A stretch of 64,000 bases of DNA from Ancylostoma caninum (lineage: Eukaryota; Nematoda; Chromadorea; Rhabditida; Ancylostomatidae), in NCBI GenBank assembly GCA_037903475.1, contig JBAJFG010000172.1:1364001-1428000 (forward strand), written 5' to 3'. The translations under genes and the position numbers were made by a program. The notes under the pieces were generated by a model. The model worked only from the letters and a program-made list of their open reading frames with translations, had not been told where the DNA came from and did no database searches. Positions 1-13,141 of the stretch are shown here, in pieces; position 1 is the stretch's first letter; every line of letters begins with the position of its first letter.

Positions 1-288
1 GGAAAAAAAAACAAATTGCTGCATAAAATAAGTAAGTTTTAAGAGTTGGTTTAAGTTTTTAGAATTGTTGACTGTTAATCAAAAGGTTTACTCTTAAAAT
101 AAGGAATATAGTTTAATTAAAAATATTAGGTTGTTGTTTGCTACAGTTGTGACGGACCGCTGAGCAAATGTCTTCAGGAAGATACAGTTTTCAGCTTGGA
201 AGTAAACCCGAATGCAACCCTCCTCCACAAAAAAGTACATTTATAAAAACGGAAAATCGGCAAAATCAATTGAATTATTGGTCCATAC

Positions 289-3050
289 CGAAAATCCAAT
301 CTGTTCTTGGAAATATTCGACGGCATCGTCTATGAATTTTCTCCGGACTTCTCTTCGCCTCGCCGCACGATCACTGAGTATCTCATCCATACGCCGCCGT
401 AGAAGTTCTCGCTCTCGTCTAAAAATTTTATTCTGAAGATGAAATCATTAGCTTTTGGCCTATCCAACATGGTAAAATTAAGCATCGGGATCCATTCGAC
501 CTACAGAAGTCCAACATACTTGGTTAGGGCAACAATCCGAAGAAATAAATGAAAATAGAATCGAATTGTTAAATCTGAATGAAAAGAAATATTTTGAGGT
601 TTCGACAAGTTCGAAGTGGTAGGGACACTGGTAGAGACAACATTTTAGAATTTTTTTCGGTGAAACAAAAATTTGGCCATTCTGGACATGCCGGATTACA
701 ACTTCAGAACAAAATACCTAATTTCCGTTTATTTGAAAATACAGTACTGCTCACGGGATCGTGAAAACTGACGGTCGCTCCACGGAGTCAGCGTTGCTCA
801 CCTTCGTTTTGCCATAGCTTCCCTAGAACTGCACCGATCAAAGCGATTTAGTCACCATTCGATTTGTCTCGGAGAGATCTTTCAGAAGACCTATTGAACG
901 TCGAGGGAAACTTTTGGTCTACTGGCTTCCTTAAAGTAATCGATATATCGATTGATGCCGTGTAATGGATCGGATCAGTAATGGCGAAAACATGCGGGTT
1001 GAACTGGAGCTCAATCTTAAATTCGATTATTTACCCTGAATTGAGGCAAAAACTCCCGAAATCAAGCATCCAGGCGCAGAACTGGGCAAACCCCACACAT
1101 CTTCACGGATATCCAATTTTTGACGAGTTTGCTGATAGAACACACTTTTGCAGCAGACCTAGGAAATCTGAGACGAGAATAATCATAGGCTCGAAAGAAC
1201 TCTTCGTAAACTTCATGTCCTGCAAGTGCAATTGCTGCAGGCCTGCTAGTATCGATGTTGCCCTTGTCCAAAGTATAAACTTTCGTTGCTGATGGTACAC
1301 ATAATGTTCTTTATTAGGTTTTCTTAGTAGATCAGTAGCTCATCGCATCAGCGAACGGTGGCTCCCTTAACATGGAGGTTTTCACGAGGCATAACGGAAA
1401 TTTGTACTTTGGACAAGGGCAACATCGAGACTAGTCGACCTGCAGCAAGTGCACTTGCAGAACATGAAGTATACGAAGGGTTGTTTTGAACCTATGATTA
1501 TTCCCGCCTCAAATTTGCTAGGCCTCTTGCAAAAGTGTGTTCTATCAGCAACTTCGTCAAAAATTGGATATCCATGAAAATGCGTGGGGTTTGCCCAGTT
1601 CTGCTCCTCGATGCTTGATTCGGGAGGTTTTGCCTCAATTTAGGGTAAATAATCGAACTTAAGATTGAGCTCCAGTTCAACCCGCGTGTTTCCGCCATTA
1701 CCAATCCGATCCCTTACACTTCATCAATCGATACATCGATTACTTTAAGGATATCAGTAAACCAAAAATTTCCCCCGGTATGCACTAGGTCTTCTGAAAG
1801 ATCTCTTCGAGGCAAATCGAATGGTGGTTAAGCCGATTTGATTGGGGCAGTTCTAAGTAAGTTATGGCAAAGCGAAGGTGAGCGACGGGGCGGCGGGATG
1901 TTTGGACTCAGCCAGAAATGGGGCGTGGCCAATGATGATCTATGGATATACAAGTGTTACGATACTTCTGCTCACAGTTACACTGACTCACACAGAAGAA
2001 TGTGCATGTTGCGCGTTTCGACTATTTTTACTAAGTAACAACGATGAATTACTGCTACGGAACATTCGAATTGAAGGGCCCATTCGAAAGCAAAAGGTTC
2101 GAAAAATTTCAATAAATCAGGTTTGAAAAAATTCAATAAATCAGAGGGAAGTAATACGATTTTGAATCGGGATCAAATACGATGTCATAGAATTTCCTGA
2201 AAATTGTGCAGCGGGGTTAGTTTACGTGTCAAGCCCAAAGATTAGGTCTTCAAGTGGATAAAAATGACGTTGACCAAATGGACATCGATTCCGCGATCAG
2301 CACAGCAAGTGCCCTTCCATGGGAAAATCTGGTAGGGTTTTAGGAATTACAGTTCAAGAATTTCACCCCTCTGCGTGAGCCTTCCTGGCTGTCACTTAGC
2401 TGCGGCGCGTTGCGTGCCTACTCCAGGACACGGTCGGCCACGCCCCTTTTTTAACTGAGCCCAATCGCGCGCCCTCCAGCGACGGTGACTACAGTCGGTT
2501 TCGGCGATCACGTGAGCAGTATTGTACAGTAGTTTTAGTTGCACCATAGAGGAAAAAAAACTAAAATAGAAGAAAAAAAAAACAAAGGTAAAAGCTGAAG
2601 TGGCGTAACTCACATGTATATCCGATACTGTTCATCCTTTGCATTTTGATCTGTCGAAGACTCGAGAAAATAGAATATCACAGAACCGATCACCATATAG
2701 AACATAATAAAAATTAGGGGGAATAAGTATTTAATGTGATAGCGTTTATACAATATTCGAAACCACTGTATCCACGTCTTCGGCGGCGGCGGTGGTTGAA
2801 CGGAAGTGGTTCGTCGTAGTTCAGACTGGAATAGGCTGGGTTATAATCATAGTTAAGCAAGAAGTGAGTTACAATATCTGTACATTATATTGTATACTTA
2901 AATTTATTCTTTAGTGCTTGTATTTTTCCTCTATAAAATTCTTTGAAAAAATCTTACATGTAATATTGTGTTGGTACCCGTTTGTACACTTGGCGCGAAT
3001 GACGCCTGTGAGGGTTTTCGTCCAGAAACTCGATGTGAACTATCCGTGCC
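289..3050 (-). CDS. TWK-type two-pore potassium channel, partial (3' end beyond window)
   Basis: Three exons join in consistent phase on the minus strand: 3050-2958, 2835-2614 and 418-289. The middle exon carries a proline run (QPPPPPKTW), then a basic lead-in (FRILYKRYHIKY) and a hydrophobic segment ending GSVIFYFLES. That matches the first membrane helix of nematode TWK channels, which commonly ends G-x-x-IF-x-x-E. The third exon is a charged helix (RERELLRRRMDEILSD to AVEYFQEQIGFS), as in the extracellular cap between M1 and the first pore loop. Pore loops and M2-M4 would lie left of base 1. The 2.2-kb intron between exons two and three holds a long inverted-repeat element. The family role is potassium leak conductance at the plasma membrane. 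The 5' start was not found; which TWK member this is cannot be said. Confidence 0.8.
419..2613. other. TWK intron occupied by a long inverted repeat
   Basis: No coding exon is visible between the two TWK exons. The stretch contains the fold-back element at 793-1886 and an A/T-rich tract near 2550-2590. Short open frames on both strands here lie within the repeat arms and mirror each other, so they are not genes. Confidence 0.6.
793..1886. repeat. 1.1-kb imperfect fold-back (inverted repeat) element
   Basis: The left arm (about 793-1292) is repeated in reverse complement at about 1404-1886, with roughly 110 bases between. Shared landmarks are the outer end TGCTCACCTTCG, the near-palindrome ATCGATATATCGAT, the stretch GGGTTGAACTGGAGCTCAAT, and CTTGTCCAAAGTA near the centre. 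The arms differ by scattered substitutions and small indels, so this is not a recent insertion. No transposase frame is intact. A diverged relative of the left arm lies at about 6085-6400. Confidence 0.8.
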
Positions 3051-5450
3051 CTGAATGAACTAGTTTTACGAAAAGATTCACATCGAAATTGAAAGTCCAA
3101 GAAATCAACAACAACAAAAAACAGTAAAAAACAGCAAAAAAAAACTCCCAGACACGCTGAAACCCAGGGTTAATCATTGTCGTCTTTATATATTCAAATA
3201 CACACATATTGATTGCTGATGCTATTTAGAGTTAGTTTTGAACTTATTGATGTATTTTATGATATTTCTACAAGTTTGCTTCTCGTTTTGCTTGCACCTG
3301 CTGGAGAACCTTGCATGCTGGAATAAAAAATAAAATTAAAAAAAACGAATTTGAAAGTGATTCATCAATCATTGAGGTAAGCTTTTTCTGTGTAAATTTT
3401 GCACAAAAATTATTTTATGTTCTTCACAGAGGAGAAGCGCGTGAATCGCGTAATTCCTACAGTTCTGTTTGAATAATACTTTTTTTTTCATATGCACTAG
3501 TTATGACCCAAGGCCTTCATCCAATTCAACACTAATCATTTTGGCTATTTTTACCCTTCATCCCTTATTCTTCATGAAAACTTTTGCTTTATGGGAGCAA
3601 TGCGTAGCTGCTGATGCTCTGATTGCTGCTTCTTCCTCAGAACGAAATTTTTTTCTGGATAAGCTAGATAAAGTGAACCTTCAGTGGTGGACCTTCAGAT
3701 GTTCGAAAGACCATCGAATAAAAACAAAAATCGGAAGAGCTCGCAAAAATAATGTTTCATCCATTTCTCAGGAGTAAAAGCCTATATACTCGATGAGATA
3801 ATCACACCTTCTCAATATTTTTTCATGGATTCTCACGAGTAGACATTGCTTCAAGATTTTTTTCGCTCCAAATCTGCAATATTTCATTTATTTATTACGC
3901 ACATAGGCGTGCTAGCTTAGTAACCGTTGAATATTAGGAAATACGAACCTTCTACAGAAAAAAAAACAGAACATGAACTGAGTTCGAAAGGAAATAATGA
4001 GTGATAGCTGTAGTTGCACAGGTAGAAGTCAGGCAGGCGGCACAAAAAATATTAATTAATCTATTTCCACGTGCATCTAGTAGTTCGGGGTGTCAACCCT
4101 GTTTGATACAACAAGTGCAAGCTGGAATTTGGTAGTAAAATGTAAAGTAAAAGTAAATGTGGACCTAACATAAGCTCAGAGAGGGCGCGTAGCTTTTGAA
4201 ACTGCCGTTCACATCAACAAGCAAGATGCCCCTGGCGGAGTCATGGGAACAATGCCGGCAGTTCGAGAAACGGGTATACTGGTTCACCCAGCGCAACCTG
4301 CATACTGAACGACCGCTTCTACCAGCTAGGTGCCGGCTGGAACATTTCAAAGCTGGACCAGTTCAAAACGTCATTGTACTTGCTTTCGCCAGAGAGTAAC
4401 CCCCGCCACCAATGACGTTAAGCACACGGAGATCCTGATTACCACCCATCTGTTAAGGAACTCCTCTCTCCACTAACCCATATAGGGGGATTAGAGAAAC
4501 AATGTTGAAAGATGGAAAATACTCTGTTCTGCGCAAAAACCAGCTTACATGCCACTTTGCTTGAGGGGTAATGTTAAACTACACGCTGTACTCATGCTAC
4601 ATCCTCGATGCCTAGAAGATCCAATAAATCCCCGTTCTGTAGACGTTGTTTTCAGCGTTTCTGAGTCTTTCGAAGCTGCTAATTAGGGCGGGAGCTTGTT
4701 CAGCTTGTTCAGGAACTGTGAGACTCGATATGCGAAAGTGTTCCGATGCAAATTGTTATACCACTTACCAGACCTGGAAGGGAGTAAGTTAAAACTGAAC
4801 CTGCGGTCATTCACTGGTCTAAAAACCCAGAAATTCGAGAGTTTCAAACGTACCTCACCTCGATGGATTTGAAATCCATGATAACGTCCGCCTGTGCTCT
4901 ACTATACATCAAGCTTTTAAGGCCTAAGATGTGTAACCTTGCTCTATAGTCAGGCAGTGCGCGTAGGTAGTTTTTATTCAGAAAGGCTCGGTAAAACACG
5001 ATTCTACTGAATATCCAAATGTTAAGCTTTTTCATATCACAATTCAGTAATAAGCCTTGCATATACAGACGAAAAAGCACCTATAACTCCCGTACCTCAT
5101 TTTTGATGGTCTCTTCATTCCCTTTCCTCTAATGCGCTCTCGCGAATGTGTACTTAGTGTTTAAACCAAGCTTCGACAACGGGTCAATAGTGATAATTCA
5201 GTAAATTTATCGATTTTTTAGTGTCTCAAAATTGCCCCTGGTCTCATAGCCCACGCTTTTCGTAAGTGTGCACCGAGACGAGGCTGTCGCTGTCCTGTCA
5301 ATGATTACACTACGAATTTTATCACATCCCTCGATTATTCCGTCAGCGCAGGGCGTGGCTACTCCCTCAGCGCTCAGAAAAACACTCATCAATCAAGCGC
5401 TGATCATTATTCACGTCACGTTATCGAAAGACACTGCCGTCTGGATTTAC

Positions 5451-5585
5451 CTGAGACGATGGCCGAAGCAGGCTCGGCGCATGTGAATGTGTATTGGACG
5501 GGCGCCGGCCGGCGCCTGTGGCGCGCAGTAGCACCGGCATACCGGTTGTCGGACTTCGGCACTCTAGTCGGCGGCGTTAGACTGT
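5451..5585 (-). CDS. possible upstream exon (N-terminal region of the TWK channel?)
   Basis: A GC-rich open exon is bounded by a strong acceptor (pyrimidine tract ending in TTTCAG) and a donor (CAG then GTAAAT). One frame is open throughout: starting SLTPPTRVPKSDNRYAGAT and ending FTCAEPASAIVSG. The other two frames contain stops. It enters in phase 1 and leaves in phase 1, so at least one further exon would be needed to reach the exon at 3050, which requires phase 2. Assignment to the channel gene rests only on strand and position. It could belong to a different gene. Confidence 0.4.
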
Positions 5586-6084
5586 CTGAAAGGAAAGTAA
5601 TCAGGACGTTTATGTCGAAATTGCGAAAAATCACAGGAATCTGAGCCACAACAACCCAGAGAGCATGTGGAGCCATGGGACTAATTGACAAGTTACAAGC
5701 AATGACAGATGGTGGAGAGACAACTGGAGGGTGAAGACTCGTGCTTGTTGCATGACAACTACACAGGAGATTTATTGCTAGAATGACAACACATCAGTTA
5801 CTGTGCCGATTCATCGACTTCACCTCCAGAAAACCCATTTATATTTTTGAGTCCGGTAACTCTTGAGCGAAGAATAGAGTTGTGGCAGCTGTTGTAGCAA
5901 ATTTACCCAGATCCATTGAGGTTATATTTTGACCTATTGCTAGGTTAGGACACCAAATCTGGTAGTTATTCATTATTTATTTGTTCATAGGTGCTTTTAT
6001 CATTTAGCCGAGCATACCAGCGGAAAGAAGGTCTTGTATGGAAAGCTATAGTAGGCTTGAATAAATCTGTGACGCTACAGTACT

Positions 6085-6480
6085 ATTCACAAGATGTCGA
6101 AAACCGATGGTAACTGCGCACACTCAATGCCTCTCACCCTCACTTTGCCATAATTCCTTCAGAATTCCTCCAGTCTAACAGCATTAGAGGATAGTCAGTT
6201 TGTCCGAGACTTCGTGATCTACTCAATGTGCGGATAAAGGGCCCGTTTACCAGCCTTGCTCAATTAATCGATATATCGATCAATGCGGTGTACTAACCGA
6301 CCAGTACGAGTGGAAATACGCGCAGTGAATCGGAAGTCAAGCTTGATTGTGATTATTTTTGCTCACTTGAAGCAGGAACAGTCGTCATCAAGCATCTGAG
6401 AGCACAAGAGGCTGCCACTCCTACTAACCCTGTGTAGTACGTGACACGGATCGATATATCGATTGCTCAAGAGAAGCCGG
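6085..6480. repeat. diverged copy of the 793-1886 fold-back family
   Basis: It shares the order of landmarks with the left arm of the element at 793: CTCACTTTGCCATA, a TCTCCGAGAC-like segment, then ATCGATATATCGAT and CATCAAGCATC. A second ATCGATATATCGAT lies about 190 bases further on. Similarity is patchy and the ends are not defined. Confidence 0.5.
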
Positions 6481-7731
6481 TGAACCGAACGATGATATCA
6501 CAAGATTTCGTTTTTCTTTCGAGGACATTCAACTTTCGACGCGATTGACGGTGGAGCGCATTATTGCACTAGGCCTACCGCACTTTAGTGAGGAATATTT
6601 CTAGTTCTGAAACAACTCTTTGTGCATTTCATGCTCTCCGAGTGGCGATGGTGCACTAATTTTCGAAGAAAAAATTCATTCGCATTCACTTTGGACAGGC
6701 TTAGGAGAGCGCTGGAACAGTGGGATCCTGTGTATTCTTGGAAAATTCGTGAATTGCCACACCTCGCTCCAAAACGAGGGGATTTGGAGAGGTACGGTTT
6801 TCCACCATCTGTTGTGGGTCCACAGTTCAATTCCTGCCCATAGAATTCCTTTTGAAAAATAGCCAATATGTTGAAAAGAAATTGCTTACATGGGCGATTT
6901 CTTGCGCATTTTCATCGGTTATGGATATTTAATGCGATTAACGTCAAGAAATGCAAAAGAAATTATCGGTGAGTGACCGAAATCTTCATAAGTCTGACCA
7001 CATGATCACTTTCTTCGAAAAAGTGAGCATTTTGCCGACTGAATTCTTATGTTTTCCTCTGCAGAGCAACACAACATGGCGTAATCTGCGTGATTTATGA
7101 TGCTAGCTCTATGGAAAATTGAAAGAATTATTAAATAGGTACAAAAATCCTTAATTAGCAGACGAGGAGCAGATGTCGCAATAAAAATCCATGAAATTCA
7201 GTAGATTAGTTGAAGTGAGATCGAGCTGTAGCAGTCGGTCGGCTCTCCAACATCTGATTTTAAGAAAAGGTCATGGCAGTTAGGATTCATTGAAGGCGGC
7301 AGATGCCAGCTACGAACATTTGAAGAAAGAAAACAGCGTTCAACATCATTTATGAGGCGATCGAACCCAAGGTAGGCACGGAGAAAGAGGTGTGAACTTA
7401 TTATTAATAGTATTGGTTTCACTTAAGTCCTTCTGTTGAGCTATACTAGAGACTGTTAAATTCCTTTACTCTACCACTATCACTAACCAACTATCACCAT
7501 ATATCGATCTTTGTCAACTTTATCCTAAACGTGACTGACCGGATTGGTTCTCACTCACGAACAACACTCGCTACTAGCCGGCTGTGGCTAGCAGTAGAAC
7601 GAACAGAGGTTTGCACTTGATTTACGAAGTTGTGCTGTTTTCCCAGGATTGAAAGATAACGCTTTGAATTTTCGGCTTGACCTGCCAATGCAGTTGGTCT
7701 CGTAGAGTATGTGAACTGTGAAACCCTTTCA

Positions 7732-7769
7732 GGCCCTGAAGAAGGCGAAGTAGCGTTGAAATGTTGGCC
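7732..7769 (+). ncRNA. degenerate hammerhead-ribozyme-like motif
   Basis: GGCC, then CTGAAGA, a 15-base segment, GAAA, TGTT and GGCC appear in the same order as in the better-preserved motifs at 18817-18852 and 19182-19217. CTGANGA and GAAA are the conserved hammerhead core boxes, and the outer GGCC/GGCC can pair as stem I. Stem II is poorly paired here. Read as an old relic of the same Penelope-like family. Confidence 0.4.
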
Positions 7770-8730
7770 CTATAGGGAATAAAGGAGTTTAACAGTCTCG
7801 AGTATTGTTCAACAAAAGGACTTGAGTGAATTCAAAATATGCCGAAATTGAAAGACAGTCGCTCATGGAGAATATTTGTTTCTACAAAGGATGGGAATTC
7901 CTGGTTTTTCTCATTTTTTTAAAATTGTTCTGCTAATACCAATCTCACAAGGCACGAAGCCACTTGGGGGGAGGACGACTATAATTGAGAAGGCCAAAAA
8001 AGGGAAGATAAAGGCAGGGACAAGTATCCTTGTGTCTAAATTTTTGTTCGGGAATGTTCATCCATTGAAATTAAAGTTGTTATTTATCTATTTATTTCAT
8101 TCTTATTTATTTACTAGATTTATTGATTTGATTTATTGATTTCATTGAAGGTAAACAGTCAATCAATGAAGGAAACCCAGTGATACATGGAATAACATGC
8201 CAAGAAATCAAAGAAAATAGACCTCAATCCACTGCAGATCTTCAGCCTAGGATTCACAGAATCCTTAGATACGACACATGTGCAGCCGCCAGTATTTTGT
8301 TGGAAAGAAATCACGAAGGACAACGTAAGAAACACATAAAGCATATAAATAAAGTGTTTTTGCACATGAAGCATATAAATGACTGTATTTTGACGACAAA
8401 ATGACACAAACATATATGTGAGAGTATTTCAACGTTAGGTGAAAAAAATACGCTGCTAGATCAAATAAGTAGCATATAAACTGTATGTTGCAGGAGGCAG
8501 GATGTTTCTAAGAGCTGATGAAAGATTTTTGCGATTTTTGCAAATAGAGGATGAGTTGCTAAACGATTCTGGACTTTTTTCTGGCCATTCAAGCAAATTT
8601 TCCGGCCTTTCAACGAAACTCATGAAGGACATACATGTATGTAGTGACTCTGACCGTTATGAAGCAGATCCGTGAATTCTGGTCGCTCCGAAAGAGGGAA
8701 TGATTATTCTATAACAGCATACATTTATAT

Positions 8731-9179
8731 TAGGTTGAGGAATTACAAATGTCCCCTATTTTTGTTCCTTTGCATCTCAACGATGTTTAAACTTTTAGGG
8801 ATGAATGCGTACTCATTTTAAAGAACATGTTGCAAGGATCGTGCAGCAGAAAATCGAAGAGTTGGGCTGGGTGGTTCTACCACATCCGCCATATAGCCCG
8901 GATCCTGCGCCTTCAGATTACCACCTGTTTTGGTCAATGCAGCACAGTCCGAAGGAGAACAAGTTTCAAAACCTCGACGAGATCCGACTTTGGGTGTCCA
9001 ACTTCTCCGACTGGCAGCCACTCGAGTTCTTCGAGAGAGGGATTCATTCTCTGCGCAAAAGATGGAATAATGTGACAGATCAAGAAGGTGAATATATCAC
9101 CGATTGCGTTGTTGAGTAGTTGTTTTTGTAGTAAATTTAATTCTTGGGTCAAACGGACATTCATAATTCCTCAACCTTA
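8731..9179 (+). mobile_element. internally deleted mariner element
   Basis: Terminal inverted repeats begin TTAGGTTGAGGAATTA on the left and end TAATTCCTCAACCTTA on the right, with TA at the outer edge. The element is about 450 bp, against roughly 1.3 kb for an intact mariner, so most of the transposase gene is missing. Confidence 0.85.
8805..9119 (+). pseudogene. C-terminal fragment of mariner transposase
   Basis: The frame contains HPPYSPDPAPSDYHLF, the mariner block that holds the third catalytic aspartate of the DD34D triad, followed by a C-terminal region (FFERGIHSLRKRW) and a stop near the right terminal repeat. The N-terminal DNA-binding domain and first two catalytic aspartates are absent, so the product would not be an active transposase. 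Confidence 0.85.
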
Positions 9180-9878
9180 TATTTCCTTATTGAGATTATT
9201 ATTCTCCAAACAATTGCCTCTAACTTATCTGAACTTCTATTTCTTTCTCACTGAGTTGCCTTCTGGTTCAACTACAGCTTTCATTGCTCTGTCGCACTTG
9301 TTTGATACGTTAAATGATGGGGTGCCACGCAGCACCTGGATAACTGGTTTTTTGTAAGTTGTTGATCCACTCTGAAGCGCTGCAACTGCCTCCAAAAACG
9401 GGTCATAGGCCAGCTAACCTCCGCTCGTAGGTTCGCTGACCCTTCAATTCTTGAGGCTAATATCACACCACGCTTCATTTCGATCATCAACCATCATCAC
9501 ATTTCCTTCAACGTATCCTTGTCAATTATAATGTGTTCCAATCCTTTTTAACAGAATAGTCTTATATTGACGAAATAAGTCAAATCAAATCAAATCAAAC
9601 CAAATTAGTGATGACTGAAATGGGTAGAAATGTCCCTTTCAAATATAATGCCTAACATGTCTGCTTAAAACTTCGATGTTTTACACTCTAAAGCACCAGT
9701 GCTCCTCTTCATTTTGTACAATACGCCTAATTCTCCATGATTTATCACCTTGCTTACATACAATAGGCGCACTGCTGTTGATACACTTCGTTTTTCACAC
9801 CTCTCCATTGTGACAAATTGATGCGATTTGTGCTTTCTGGACGTCGGATCGATATTGATACGAAGCTGTATTTTTGCA

Positions 9879-9983
9879 ATGAAGGAGAAAAGCAACGTTG
9901 GCACGGCTTGCGGCCGACTGCGTCGCGATTACCTGCGCGCCTTGCGTGCGCTGCGGGACCATCATGCACCACTGATCGATGGG
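9879..9983 (+). CDS. doubtful GC-rich first exon
   Basis: An ATG opens a frame of 35 codons reading MKEKSNVGTACGRLRRDY and on to HHAPLIDG, followed by a possible donor (GGG then GTGTTT). The GC content is clearly above the flanks. GRLRRDYLRAL faintly recalls the N-terminal helix of UBE2J-type ubiquitin-conjugating enzymes, but no following exon with a ubiquitin-conjugating core was found. Treat as unassigned. Confidence 0.25.
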
Positions 9984-12900
9984 GTGTTTACGTGTGTTAA
10001 GTGGTATAGGAGCACCTCGTGGTTTCGATAACGAATGAGAACGCTGAGGTACAGAGCACTGAGGCTAAGTATTCGGGTGAAAACAGAAAGCTCACTGGCT
10101 CATCCAGCAAGTGTAAACCCTGTTCCTCGAGTAGGATTTATGTCTATGGGTTGCATTGTTTTCCGGATGGAAAATTCTACATTCTGGCAGGATAAACAGG
10201 AAACTTCCATTCTAACCATCAGGGACTCTGATGTTCAGGAGTAGTACATTTGACGGAAGATTTCCTTTAACTACCCTTTTTTCAGGAGAAAATTCAATAG
10301 GCAATGTGTTTCCTGGAGACTCAGTGATAAACTTCTCTGGATTTGTGTACCAAAGGGGGACCCACGGGAAGTTCGAAAATAAAGATTGGTCTGAAACCAT
10401 CGGCAGTTTTAACTGACAGTCTTGGACTAATTTTTCTGTCATTCTATCAATATCCAATCGAGAACGTAAGACGTCTACACCGGAAAGTGCTCATAAACCA
10501 CCCGCTGAGGATGTTTTCTAGATCTTTTTCTCCTTCTGAACAAATGCCACGTTTTTTTGAAGGAGTAGCAAAGGAAGGATACGATGTCGCCAGACATTGC
10601 ACTTTATACGATTATTACAGTCCTACGAACATGAAATAATTATTTTCTGATTTAATTATTTACCACATGACTAGACAGAGAAGAATATTCGAGACAAATA
10701 AAACACGAGATGAGATGCGGAAGCAATGACATAGCACAAAAAAATGAGCCGGATGGATGTCAGAGGTATCACACTGATATTTGCACGCATTTCTAACTAT
10801 AATAGTAAAGCCTAGATACATCCTTTTAAATGATCCAGGGTAAACATGTTGACGCCCGTATCAACGATGGGTAAAGTCGTGTGGTGTTAACAAATTGACC
10901 CTGGGTAATCTCAATGATGCATGCGGCCTCGAACTAACGGAAAAGGCCACCTCAATTTGCTGGGGCAGGTTTTGTCGGATGAGGAAGTGTTGGCAGTGAT
11001 GGCAGAACTAAACTCGTTCAGGCGAACCCTGGAATTCTGGAAGCAAGCGTCAAAACCATATGTAACACAATCAAAAACAGCTATTTCCTGACTTTCCTTT
11101 CCCGTTTTTATGAATTATATTATTTTACTCCCCCCCCCCCCCTGTCTTCCGCCTATTTTTCCCTGACTATGTGAAAAGAAATGGGAGGAAGCCGTAGAAC
11201 GAAAACAGCCTCTTCAACCGTGAAATATAAATATTAACGAGGAAAAAAAGAAAAAAAACCATTATTGCCTAATAAATCAACTCGGCATCATTTATTCAGG
11301 GATTGACTCAATTTTACGAAACTAACGCTTTTCGTAGAAGGTCCACAGCAATGTTATACCATGAAATACATACTCGGAATATGTATACTAAGAGATAATG
11401 ATCGGGAGCTATAGCTGTATAACAGTTCGATAAATGTGAGAAACATGAGAAAAAGTGCTGACATCGTCCAGAATGCGAGTCGGCCAGTCAACATAACTAT
11501 GTCAGCTGTTAACCATGTGGAAGATGGGCTCGATTTTTTTGCTTGGTCAGAATGTCTAGACTCAATTATTTCGTAAGTAAATCATGTCCAAGCGTCTGTT
11601 TGTTTGTTATCTGTGTCAGAACTTCGAGTCATTTTTTTTGGTGAAAATGCTCATTCTCCCATGCTCACTCTTTTTGACCGAGAAATATATAAAAGAGGCA
11701 TTTCTTTCTTGAATATCTTGTCGTTACTGAAAACATTTGCACTACTGCATAAACCTGCATAAACACAAGATGTTTAGCCCGTGATAACCTCAGAATAGTA
11801 ATATTTAGCCTGTTACCTAATTTTGCTGGGATTTGGAGTCCATTAGTTCAAATATGCAATCCAGCAAAAATGGGATATTCCGGACCATACTTTGAACTGT
11901 AACTTGAGTGAGTAGTTTGCTATAATAGCCGTTTTCTATAGTTCTTCTCTTTACATGAAGAGTGGGACTACCAAAAAGTCTAAATGAGTAGAAAAAAAAA
12001 GAGTTTTCAATAATCTCGAACAAAAGACGACCGTTCCGACAGAGAATATTCATTTATTTATTTCATTACTTGGATATATCCAAGTGAAGAAACAATCTAA
12101 AAACACAGTACAGTGCACTATGTACAACACAAATAAGTCTCAGATTATTTCATACAATTTTTTAATTTTAGGGAAAAAGAGACCTCTAATTACTCCTGTT
12201 TGAGGAATCGTTCTATTATTAGAATATTTCTATGATATCCACTACTAACAGCAATTCTGACATTGAAATGGGAACTGTAACGCAGCCACTATTCTTTAGA
12301 TACAATAAAACAGATTTTTTCTATTAAATTCGATCAGTTATTTTGGTCCACGCATTTGAGCAGCGAAGGAAAACGTAGCAATGACATATGGTGGAAAAAA
12401 TAGCGATTTATGTGCCTAATCTGTATCAACTCTTCATTTTTCTCGGAAGGTGATAGTGAAGATATTGAACGAAATCAAAAGAAGCCGAGGAAATTGATGT
12501 TCAAGCTTAATAAAGTAACTAGAATTGTGATCCCGTCCAGGTAAGTCCTGTTATCCTGTTGTTGACAGCGGAAAACACGTCCTTATCACTTCTAATCGGG
12601 GGGCTTAGCCAGCTAGCCTTTGCCCGTGGGCTCGCTGGTTTTTTTTTTCTTCATTGAAACAAAGGGGATAATGCGACGGGTTTTCCGGCCAAACAACAGC
12701 TGTACTCATGGTCGATCATTTCATGTTGCATCTGCTACCGTTCTATCACACAGTAATCGACTGAAAATAAACTATTAAACTATAATATTAAGCTGTTGAT
12801 AGTAGGCATCCATCGAACTCCAACACATACCCAAATTTCTTTCAGAAAGCTCAATATAGAAGTGAGTTATAGCAAAAGAAATCCTCTTGTCAAAACGGCG

Positions 12901-12995
12901 CTGATCATATCTTTTGGCCGCGTCTGTATATGTAGGTGCATAGTGCCAGGACCAGGATAAGGTTTGAGGTGTTGAAAGTTCGTGAATATCCTTCC

Positions 12996-13141
12996 TTTTT
13001 ATTTATTTATTTCATACACTTGAAGTGTGCCGTCAAAAATCATAGAGCAGATACCGATACGTGTACTACAGCATAGTATATGATAGAGAAATCAACCCAG
13101 AAGGTGATGTGGTAGAGCATTCATGTTATAAGAATAAGGCC
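12996..13141 (-). repeat. dispersed repeat with (AAAT)n tail, copy 1
   Basis: Read on the minus strand, about 130 bases of unique-looking sequence end in an (AAAT)n tract. A near-identical copy sits at 40222-40378. A simple 3' tail without terminal inverted repeats suggests a 5'-truncated non-LTR retrotransposon or SINE. Confidence 0.6.

Larger units (their letters stand above)
3051..8730. other. intergenic region, no confident gene apart from a possible exon at 5451-5585
   Basis: No exon chain or recognisable protein family could be assembled here. Contents noted are the possible exon at 5451-5585, the repeat at 6085-6480 and a hammerhead-like motif at 7732-7769. Other open frames are short, lack splice-site support and are not similar to anything I recognise. 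Confidence 0.5.

Noticed and set aside
6585..6866. Overlapping frames on both strands and a GTTCAATTCC box
   Set aside because: The box resembles a tRNA B box, but no A box lies at a suitable distance, so neither a tRNA nor a SINE could be supported.
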